From NCBI GenBank assembly GCA_016703945.1, contig JADJBC010000005.1, forward strand, positions 62,001 to 126,000: a stretch of 64,000 nucleotides of DNA, in the 5' to 3' direction. Positions 57,948 to 64,000 of this stretch are shown piece after piece. Made by a program: the position numbers and the translations under genes. Under the pieces are notes generated by a model. It ran no database searches. It worked only from the letters and a program-made list of their open reading frames with translations, and was not told the DNA's origin. The stretch comes from Candidatus Aalborgicola danicus (GTDB lineage Bacteria; Pseudomonadota; Gammaproteobacteria; Burkholderiales; Burkholderiaceae_C). Within the stretch, counting starts at the first letter, position 1, and each line of letters starts with the position of its first letter.

Positions 57948-58865
57948 ATGTCTAGTTCTCAACCCTCCCATTTGCCCCCCACCATTGCCCCCGGCGCAGC
58001 GGCGCGCTGGGAGCAGCGGCTGCACACGGCCTCGCCGTGGCTGCATGAAGAAGTGGCGCGTCGCATGGAAGACCGATTGCAATGGATGAAGCTGCAACCC
58101 CGCACCTGGGTGCATTGGGAACCGCTGCGCGGCGGGGTTCAGGCCCACGGGTTGTTGTCCAGACGTTACCCCAAGTCGGAGTGTTACGTGGTCCAGGCGG
58201 CAGCAGACGCCGATGCGGTGGCCAAGCCATTGTTGGTGCCGTCCTGGTGGAGCCCCGCGCGTTGGACCGGACCAAGTTTACGTTTCGGCAAGCCGGAGCA
58301 ACCGGCGCAAATGGTGTGGGCCAATATGGCCTTGCATATGGCGGCCGATCCTCAGGACTTGATAGGGCAATGGCACCGTCTGCTGGAGGAAAATGGCTTT
58401 CTGATGTTTTCCTGCCTGGGGCCGGATACGCTGCGTGAATTGCGGGCCTTGTATGACGAACTGGGCTGGCCTCCGGCCTCCCATGCATTTACTGACATGC
58501 ACGACTGGGGCGATATGCTCGTGCACGCCGGCTTCGCGGAACCGGTCATGGATATGGAGCGCATCACCCTCACGTTTGCCAGCCCCGAGCGTTTGCTGCG
58601 TGAGTTGCGCGAACTCGGGCGCAACCTGCATCCGTTGCGGTTTGCCGGATTGCGTGGACGTGGTTGGTACGCGCAGTTGTTGGCGGCCTTACAGCAACTG
58701 GCCCAACCGGGCGAAGACGGCCAACTGAGACTGACCTTTGAAGTGGTGTACGGTCATGCCTTCAAGGCCGTACGGCGAACGGTGATTGCCCCTGAAACAC
58801 GGGTGTCATTGGATGAAATGCGAGCCAACTTGCGCAAGGTCAAGAAAAATGGCTCAACCGATTGA
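57948..58865 (+). CDS. BioC-like methyltransferase-family protein with degenerate SAM site
   Basis: A 305-residue protein from ATG 57948. The C-terminal half resembles BioC-type malonyl-ACP methyltransferases (FSCLGPDTLRELRALY, FTDMHDWGDMLVHAGFAEPVMD, VYGHAFKA). The motif I that should read LDxGCGTG is replaced by WVHWEPLRGG (about 51-60), and acidic motif II is also unclear, so SAM binding is doubtful. It may be a non-catalytic paralog. It is divergent from comF. The neighbouring genes do not make biotin. Confidence 0.8.
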   Translation: MSSSQPSHLPPTIAPGAAARWEQRLHTASPWLHEEVARRMEDRLQWMKLQPRTWVHWEPLRGGVQAHGLLSRRYPKSECYVVQAAADADAVAKPLLVPSWWSPARWTGPSLRFGKPEQPAQMVWANMALHMAADPQDLIGQWHRLLEENGFLMFSCLGPDTLRELRALYDELGWPPASHAFTDMHDWGDMLVHAGFAEPVMDMERITLTFASPERLLRELRELGRNLHPLRFAGLRGRGWYAQLLAALQQLAQPGEDGQLRLTFEVVYGHAFKAVRRTVIAPETRVSLDEMRANLRKVKKNGSTD

Positions 58866-59020
58866 CAACGGGGCTTGACAAGGCGCCCGGTGTCTGAATT
58901 TGGCCGGAGGCGGTGGGCTACAATAACCGCAAAACCGAGTTCTGGCCGCCCTTCCTGCGTGCACCCGTTGGCGTGTGCGTGGCATGGTTTTGGCACTGTT
59001 TAATCTGATTCGACGAAGAA

Positions 59021-60214
59021 ATGACCAAGATGAAGAGCATTTTCAATACATTGGCTTCACTGCTTCTGGCGGCAGTTGCATGGGCAGGCACCGCAGTTTT
59101 CACACTGGCGCATGCGGTCAACGACTTGCCTGGTGGCCCCGCAGTGAACCAGTTGAATCTGCCGCCTCCCGTCACAAAAATTGCAGAAGAACAGCACTGG
59201 CTGCACTGGTTCATGTTGATTGTGTGTACGGTGATTTTTGTTGCCGTGTTCTCGGTGATGTTTTATTCCATCTGGAAGCATCGCAAGTCGAAAGGGCACA
59301 AGGCTGCCACTTTCCATGAATCCGTGGTGGTTGAAATCGTCTGGACCGTCATTCCGTTCATCATCGTCATTTTGATGGCCCTGCCGGCAACCAAAGTGGT
59401 AGTCGCGATGAAAGATACTACCAACGCCGATCTCACCATCAAGGCCACTGGCATGCAGTGGAAGTGGGGCTATGACTACCTTAAGGGTGAGGGTGAGGGC
59501 ATTGGATTTGTGTCCTCCTTGGACCCCAAGCAGCGCGCCATGTCGGACTCCGGCGACCTGAAGCAAATTTCCGTCGTGGACGACTACCTCTTGAAAGTGG
59601 ACAACCCGCTGGTGGTGCCAGTCGGCAAAAAGGTACGCATCATCACCACAGCCAACGATGTGATTCACGCGTTTGCCGTGCCATCGTTTGGTATCAAGCA
59701 GGATGCCATCCCGGGATTTGTCCGTGATACCTGGTTCCGGGCTGAAAAGACCGGTGATTTTTATGGTCAGTGCCAAGAACTGTGCGGGAAAGAACACGCC
59801 TACATGCCAATCCATGTGAAGGTGTTGTCTGCGGCTGACTACAGCGCGTGGGTTGCCGGGGAAGTGAAAAAAATGGCTGCCAAAGCTGACGATCCTTCCA
59901 AAGTGTGGGATCTCGCGGATCTCTCCAAGCGCGGTGAAAAAGTTTACGCTGCCAACTGTGCGGCCTGCCACCAGGCCAATGGCAAGGGCGCTGGCCCGAT
60001 CAAGCCTCTGGATGCGGCTGCCGTCGTACTCGATGCTGACAAGAGCAAACAAATTGCCGTTTTGTTGAATGGTCAAAACAACGGCGCGATGCCCGCTTGG
60101 AAGACCTTGAGTGACACCGATGTTGCCGCTGTGATCACCTACACCAAGAACAATTGGTCCAACAAGACCGGGCAGGTTGTGCAGCCCGCTGATGTATTGG
60201 CCCTGCGCAAATAG
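59021..60214 (+). CDS. coxB: Cytochrome c oxidase subunit II with fused cytochrome c domain
   Basis: A 397-residue aa3-type oxidase subunit. It has a signal peptide and two N-terminal transmembrane helices, then the CuA domain with CQELCGKEHAYMPIHV (about 251-266) and an N-terminal HAFAVPSFG His ligand. A C-terminal c-type domain with CAACH (about 313-317) and NGAMPAW accepts electrons directly. It begins the cox operon. Confidence 0.97.
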   Translation: MTKMKSIFNTLASLLLAAVAWAGTAVFTLAHAVNDLPGGPAVNQLNLPPPVTKIAEEQHWLHWFMLIVCTVIFVAVFSVMFYSIWKHRKSKGHKAATFHESVVVEIVWTVIPFIIVILMALPATKVVVAMKDTTNADLTIKATGMQWKWGYDYLKGEGEGIGFVSSLDPKQRAMSDSGDLKQISVVDDYLLKVDNPLVVPVGKKVRIITTANDVIHAFAVPSFGIKQDAIPGFVRDTWFRAEKTGDFYGQCQELCGKEHAYMPIHVKVLSAADYSAWVAGEVKKMAAKADDPSKVWDLADLSKRGEKVYAANCAACHQANGKGAGPIKPLDAAAVVLDADKSKQIAVLLNGQNNGAMPAWKTLSDTDVAAVITYTKNNWSNKTGQVVQPADVLALRK

Positions 60215-60272
60215 TCTGCGCAAAACACAACAGCCGACCGACCGAATTTAGTGAATTGAGAAGGAAATCAGG

Positions 60273-61895
60273 ATGAGTGCCGTTCTAGACCACCACGACC
60301 ATGCCCATGACGACCACCATGACCACCACGCCCCCACGGGCTGGCAGCGCTGGGTCTACGCCACCAACCACAAGGACATTGGCACGCTGTACCTGCTGTT
60401 TGCCTTCACCATGCTGATGGTGGGCGGCGTGTTGGCCCTGATCATCCGCGCCGAACTGTTCCAGCCCGGTCTGCAACTGGTCAACCCCGAGTTGTTCAAT
60501 CAGCTCACCACCATGCACGGCCTGATCATGGTGTTCGGCGCCATCATGCCGGCCTTTGTGGGCTTTGCGAACTGGATGATTCCGCTGCAAATTGGCGCGG
60601 CTGACATGGCCTTTGCCCGCATGAATAACTTCAGCTTCTGGCTGATGATTCCGGCCGGCCTGATGCTGGTGGGTTCGTTCTTCATGCCTGGTGGCGCACC
60701 CGCTGCCGGCTGGACGCTGTATGCACCGTTGACCCTGCAGATGGGCCCGTCTATGGACGCCGGCATTTTTGCCATGCACATCCTGGGTGCCAGCTCCATC
60801 ATGGGTTCCATCAACATCATCGTCACCATCCTGAACATGCGCGCGCCTGGCATGACGTTGATGAAAATGCCTATGTTCTGCTGGACCTGGCTGATCACCG
60901 CCTACCTGCTGATCGCCGTGATGCCGGTGCTGGCCGGCGCCATCACCATGACGCTGACTGACCGCCACTTTGGCACCAGCTTCTTCAACCCCGCCGGTGG
61001 CGGTGACCCGGTGATGTACCAGCACATTTTCTGGTTCTTCGGCCACCCCGAGGTCTACATCATGATCTTGCCGGCCTTCGGCATCATCAGCCAGGTGGTT
61101 CCGGCCTTTGCCCGCAAGAAGCTGTTTGGCTACGCCTCCATGGTGTATGCCACATCGTCGATTGCCATCCTGTCCTTCATCGTGTGGGCGCACCACATGT
61201 TCACCACCGGCATGCCGGTGACCGGCCAGCTGTTCTTCATGTACGCCACGATGCTGATTGCCGTGCCGACCGCCGTGAAGATCTTCAACTGGATCGCCAC
61301 CATGTGGCAGGGTTCCATGACCTTTGAGACCCCCATGCTGTTTGCCGTGGGCTTCATCTTTGTGTTCACCATCGGTGGCTTCACCGGTCTGATGCCCGCC
61401 GTGGCGCCGATCGACATCCAGTTGCAGGACACCTATTACATCGTTGCCCACTTCCACTATGTGTTGGTTGCCGGCTCTTTGTTTGCGATGTTCTCTGGCG
61501 CCTATTACTGGTTGCCCAAGTGGACGGGCGTGATGTACAGCGAGACACGCGGTCAGATTCACTTCTGGTGGTCCATCATTTCCTTCAACGTCACTTTCTT
61601 CCCCATGCACTTCTTGGGGCTGGCTGGCATGCCACGGCGCTACGCGGACTACCCGATGCAGTTTGCCGATTTCAATGCGGTGGCGTCAGTCGGCGGCTTC
61701 TTCTTTGGTTTTGCCCAGGTCTATTTCTTCCTGTTCATCGTATTGCCTGCTATGCGCGGCAAGGGTGAAAAGGCGTCCCAGAAGCCCTGGGAAGCCGCTG
61801 AAGGCCTGGAGTGGGAAGTGCCATCGCCTGCGCCCTTCCACACCTTCGAGACCCCGCCCAAGTTGGATGCAACCGCAACCAAAGTAATCGGCTGA
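60273..61895 (+). CDS. coxA: Cytochrome c oxidase subunit I
   Basis: A 540-residue aa3-type core subunit with about 12 transmembrane helices. Heme a and heme a3-CuB ligands are in TMHGLIMVFG, WFFGHPEVYIMILP (crosslinked His-Tyr, near 257), WAHHMFTTGM and HFHYVLVAG. The N-terminus is His/Asp-rich (DHHDHAHDDHHDHHAPTG), which may bind metal. AGAAGGA lies 10 bp before the ATG. Second gene of the cox operon. Confidence 0.98.
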   Translation: MSAVLDHHDHAHDDHHDHHAPTGWQRWVYATNHKDIGTLYLLFAFTMLMVGGVLALIIRAELFQPGLQLVNPELFNQLTTMHGLIMVFGAIMPAFVGFANWMIPLQIGAADMAFARMNNFSFWLMIPAGLMLVGSFFMPGGAPAAGWTLYAPLTLQMGPSMDAGIFAMHILGASSIMGSINIIVTILNMRAPGMTLMKMPMFCWTWLITAYLLIAVMPVLAGAITMTLTDRHFGTSFFNPAGGGDPVMYQHIFWFFGHPEVYIMILPAFGIISQVVPAFARKKLFGYASMVYATSSIAILSFIVWAHHMFTTGMPVTGQLFFMYATMLIAVPTAVKIFNWIATMWQGSMTFETPMLFAVGFIFVFTIGGFTGLMPAVAPIDIQLQDTYYIVAHFHYVLVAGSLFAMFSGAYYWLPKWTGVMYSETRGQIHFWWSIISFNVTFFPMHFLGLAGMPRRYADYPMQFADFNAVASVGGFFFGFAQVYFFLFIVLPAMRGKGEKASQKPWEAAEGLEWEVPSPAPFHTFETPPKLDATATKVIG

Positions 61896-61900
61896 GCAAG

Positions 61901-62014
61901 ATGTTGACTCCTGAGCAGAAAAAGGCCAATGCCAAAACCGGGCTGATCCTGGCGTCGATTGCCGTGATATTTTTCGTTGGTTTCATGGCCCGCATGGTCC
62001 TGCTGGGCAAATAA
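61901..62014 (+). CDS. Cytochrome oxidase small assembly protein (37 aa)
   Basis: A tiny single-pass membrane protein (MLTPEQKKANAKTGLILASI, then VIFFVGFMARMVLLGK), 5 bp after coxA and 3 bp before ctaG. A protein of this size and position recurs in Burkholderiales cox operons and is named small assembly protein in current annotation. Its exact role is unknown. It is too short to be found by simple length cut-offs but is well supported by synteny. Confidence 0.85.
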   Translation: MLTPEQKKANAKTGLILASIAVIFFVGFMARMVLLGK

Positions 62015-62017
62015 GTC

Positions 62018-62617
62018 ATGCGTCTGCAGCGCGAAAACTTCCTGATGGTGCGCAAGCTGGCCGTGATTGCGGTTGGCATGTTCGCATTCGGCTATGCGCT
62101 GGTACCCATCTACAAGACAATTTGCGAGATGACGGGTATCAATATCCTGGCCTTGGGGGACAAAAATATCCCGGGAGCCGTACCGACTTTACCCGCCAAT
62201 ACACAGGTGGACAGAGGGCGAACCATCACGGTCGAGTTTGATGCCAATGCACGTGGTCCATGGGAATTCAAACCAGCACAGCGCTCGGTAGATGTTCACC
62301 CGGGTGAGCTGACAACCGTGATGTACGAGTTCCAGAACACCCAGAATCGGCGCATGTCGGCCCAGGCTATCCCCAGTTATGCGCCGCAGCAGGCGTCTGC
62401 GCACTTTAACAAGCTGGAGTGTTTTTGCTTTAACCAGTACACGCTGGAGCCCGGTGAAAAGAAATCCTGGCCGGTGGCCTTTGTGATCGATCCCAAATTG
62501 TCCAAAGATGTGAAGACCATCACTTTGTCTTACACCTTTTTTGAAGTCGGTGGAAAAACTCCGCCGGCACCGGTGGCGAACGTCACGGTGGTTGCACCGG
62601 ATGGGAGCCGTTCATGA
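62018..62617 (+). CDS. ctaG: Cytochrome c oxidase assembly protein CtaG (Cox11)
   Basis: A 199-residue copper chaperone that delivers Cu to the CuB site of subunit I. It has an N-terminal membrane anchor (LAVIAVGMFAFGYALVP), a beta-barrel domain and the copper-binding motif CFCFNQYTLEPGE near residue 145. It overlaps the next gene by 4 bp. Confidence 0.97.
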   Translation: MRLQRENFLMVRKLAVIAVGMFAFGYALVPIYKTICEMTGINILALGDKNIPGAVPTLPANTQVDRGRTITVEFDANARGPWEFKPAQRSVDVHPGELTTVMYEFQNTQNRRMSAQAIPSYAPQQASAHFNKLECFCFNQYTLEPGEKKSWPVAFVIDPKLSKDVKTITLSYTFFEVGGKTPPAPVANVTVVAPDGSRS

Positions 62618-62832
62618 ATGAGAAATCCAGCACCGGCGTGACACCTGCGCCGTCCATGTGGCGTAGCGTTAAGCTGGTCGCCTGGTCGTTTTTGGGCATT
62701 CGCAGTAACAGCGAATACCAGCAAGACCTTGCCAAGGTAAGTCCCATGCATGTGGTGGCGGTCGGGCTGGTCGCGGCGCTGCTGCTGGTGGTCGGTTTGA
62801 TTACCCTGGTCAATTGGGTCGTTGCGAAGTAA
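62614..62832 (+). CDS. DUF2970 family small membrane protein
   Basis: A 72-residue protein with one C-terminal transmembrane helix (VVAVGLVAALLLVVGLITLV) and the motif VAWSFLGIRSNSEYQQD that defines DUF2970. It overlaps ctaG by 4 bp and lies before coxC, a conserved place in betaproteobacterial cox operons. Role unknown, likely in oxidase assembly or stability. Confidence 0.9.
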   Translation: MNEKSSTGVTPAPSMWRSVKLVAWSFLGIRSNSEYQQDLAKVSPMHVVAVGLVAALLLVVGLITLVNWVVAK

Positions 62833-62836
62833 ATAA

Positions 62837-62885
62837 CTTGTGGGACAGACCGTAGCCGCACGGCGGCAAGCTCTGTCCTCAACTG
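62837..62885 (-). repeat. Hairpin repeat related to 48053-48131, copy 3
   Basis: On the minus strand it begins CAGTTGAGGACAGAGCT and ends GGTCTGTCCCACAAG, with a longer GC-rich loop between. GGGACAGACC pairs with GGTCTGTCCC-like arms. It sits between DUF2970 and coxC inside the cox operon. Confidence 0.6.
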
Positions 62886-62904
62886 ATTGGAATAGGAGAA
62901 AGAA

Positions 62905-63786
62905 ATGAGTTCAACAACACACGGCGCAACACCGCACTACTTTGTCCCTGGCCCCTCGCGCCATCCCGCCATGGCCGCTTTGGGCCTGTTCTTTGTCATC
63001 CTGGGCGCAGGCCAGTGGATCAATGGGGCCGAATGGGGCAAATACGCACTGGCTGCCGGCATGGTCTGGTGGCTGTTCGTGTTGTACCAGTGGTTCAGTG
63101 AGTCCATAGCCGAAAGCCAGGGCGGCCAATACGGCCACAAAATCGATATCTCTTACCGCTGGAGCATGACCTGGTTCATCTTCTCGGAAGTGATGTTCTT
63201 CGGTGCATTTTTTACCGCGTTGTGGTGGGCTAGGGCGCACTCGGTGCCGGCCTTGGGAAGTTTGGACAACGCCCTTTTGTGGCCAGAGTTCAAGGCGGTC
63301 TGGCCCAGTCTGGCAGTGGGTGCCACCGCATCGCCCGCTGGTATTGTGGAACCCTTCACCACCATGGGTCCGTTCTGGCTACCCACTATCAACACAGCGC
63401 TGTTGTTGACGTCCGGTGTGACACTGACCATTGCGCACCATGCTCTGGTTGCCGGTAACCGCAGCAAGACCATTGGGTTTATGTGGATTACCGTATTGCT
63501 GGGCTTTTCGTTCCTGTGTGTGCAGGGTTACGAGTACTACCATGCGTACACCGCCTACAACCTGAAGCTGAGTTCCGGTGTTTTTGGTTCCACCTTCTAC
63601 ATGCTGACGGGCTTTCACGGTTTCCACGTGTTTGTGGGCATGCTGATGTTGTTCTTTATTACATTGCGCCTGCAAAAGGGCCATTTCACGGCGGAGCGAC
63701 ACTTTGGTTTTGAAGGAGCTGCCTGGTATTGGCACTTTGTCGATGTGGTCTGGTTGGGTCTGTACATTCTGGTGTACTGGCTTTGA
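62905..63786 (+). CDS. coxC: Cytochrome c oxidase subunit III
   Basis: A 293-residue aa3-type subunit with seven transmembrane helices. Conserved blocks are SEVMFFGAFFTALWWAR, TFYMLTGFHGFHVFVG, and WHFVDVVWLGLYILVYW at the C-terminus. It has no heme and stabilises the oxidase and proton uptake. ATAGGAGAAAG precedes ATG 62905. A terminator follows at 63806. Confidence 0.97.
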   Translation: MSSTTHGATPHYFVPGPSRHPAMAALGLFFVILGAGQWINGAEWGKYALAAGMVWWLFVLYQWFSESIAESQGGQYGHKIDISYRWSMTWFIFSEVMFFGAFFTALWWARAHSVPALGSLDNALLWPEFKAVWPSLAVGATASPAGIVEPFTTMGPFWLPTINTALLLTSGVTLTIAHHALVAGNRSKTIGFMWITVLLGFSFLCVQGYEYYHAYTAYNLKLSSGVFGSTFYMLTGFHGFHVFVGMLMLFFITLRLQKGHFTAERHFGFEGAAWYWHFVDVVWLGLYILVYWL

Positions 63787-63805
63787 TTGGCCTGTGACCC
63801 CCAAT

Positions 63806-63833
63806 AAAAAGGCACCGCTTGCGGTGCCTTTTT
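63806..63833. terminator. Rho-independent terminator after coxC
   Basis: GGCACCGC / GCGGTGCC stem with a 2-nt loop, flanked by AAAAA and TTTTT. It works in both directions and separates coxC from the convergent membrane gene. Confidence 0.92.
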
Positions 63834-63873
63834 GATTGCCGGGCCGCCATCCGTGCTGTTGCCAATCGATGTC

Positions 63874-64000
63874 TCAGCGGCCTTGCGGAATACCCGTTGG
63901 CTGGATGTAACCCAAGCTCCACGCAATCAAGATGCAGGCGAACAACAAGATGGATACACCGACGCGAATTCCCAGCGCACGCGCCATTCTTTTGGACGTG
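63874..64000 (-). CDS. Twin transmembrane protein (DUF2909-like), 5' end outside window
   Basis: Only the last 41 codons are in the window. The visible part has a charged segment then a hydrophobic helix (VGVSILLFACILIAWSLGYI) and ends QPTGIPQGR. The closing GYIQPTGI fits the DUF2909 twin-transmembrane family usually found next to coxC, here on the opposite strand. Assignment is partial because the first helix is cut off. Confidence 0.65.
   Translation of the reverse strand, partial: TSKRMARALGIRVGVSILLFACILIAWSLGYIQPTGIPQGR

Noticed and set aside
60285..61610. A 441-codon minus-strand frame opposite coxA
   Set aside because: A shadow of coxA; its His/Gly/Asp-rich composition comes from the reverse of conserved codons.
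1..64000. CRISPR array, prophage or complete insertion sequence
   Set aside because: No regular spacer-repeat pattern, no phage structural genes and no transposase frame are seen on either strand.

Overview
The window is chromosomal DNA of a denitrification-capable betaproteobacterium, most likely Burkholderiales, family Comamonadaceae (Rhodoferax/Polaromonas/Acidovorax-like). This rests on gene order typical of that group: coxB-coxA-small protein-ctaG-DUF2970-coxC, rubredoxin-pilGHIJ-chpA next to thiD-hemL, algH-ruvX-pyrR-pyrB-pyrC', and dusB-fis-purH. GC-rich codon use and dispersed repeats I associate with the family agree. It is mostly ordinary core genome. I see no prophage, integrase, intact insertion sequence, CRISPR array or rRNA. 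Two tRNA genes are present, Met(CAU) and Arg(CCU), both on the minus strand.

Layout. 1-6.7 kb: a TetR regulator divergent from an AidB-like acyl-CoA dehydrogenase, a solitary cytochrome cd1 nitrite reductase (nirS) with NsrR-like and FNR-like sites, miaB, and two small unknowns. 6.9-20.8 kb: a transglutaminase/DUF2126 pair, GST, tRNA-Met, enoyl-CoA hydratase, M61 peptidase, a ubiquinone-type hydroxylase coupled to dsbC, a GGDEF-like membrane protein with a degenerate active site, ychF, a subtilase lipoprotein and a YqaA-like protein. 20.9-27.8 kb: dusB-fis, purH, two membrane proteins, hemL and thiD. 27.9-38.0 kb: rubredoxin and the Pil-Chp chemosensory cluster that controls type IV pili, ending in a 2074-residue hybrid kinase. 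38-47 kb: photolyase, the pyrimidine operon (pyrR, pyrB and an inactive-looking pyrC'), an acyltransferase, and iron-type ABC transport genes arranged around a Fur-like site. 47-58.9 kb: bacteriohemerythrin, tRNA-Arg, a VWA/MoxR cluster, a diheme cytochrome c, DUF1841, an envelope protein pair, a Kef-type antiporter, ParA-like, MaoC-like, trmL, a frameshifted comF and a BioC-like methyltransferase. 59-64 kb: the aa3-type cytochrome c oxidase operon.

Functional picture. Aerobic respiration (cox operon) sits alongside nitrite reduction (nirS). Redox- or NO-responsive sites are plausible at nirS, hemerythrin and the diheme cytochrome. The pyr and pil-chp blocks are tightly packed operons with ATGA/GTGA-type overlaps.

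Most unusual observation. A 45-bp element occurs nine times and aligns without gaps in every copy. Five copies are essentially intergenic, and one of these supplies the stop codon of hemL. Four lie inside genes (pyrC', an acyltransferase, a Kef antiporter, a DUF1841 gene). All four genic copies are read in the same sense frame and encode a related 15-residue segment of the type LALVxxAxxAIKIIA. This resembles, in principle, the protein-coding palindromic elements of Rickettsia. I cannot name a published description of it for this group.
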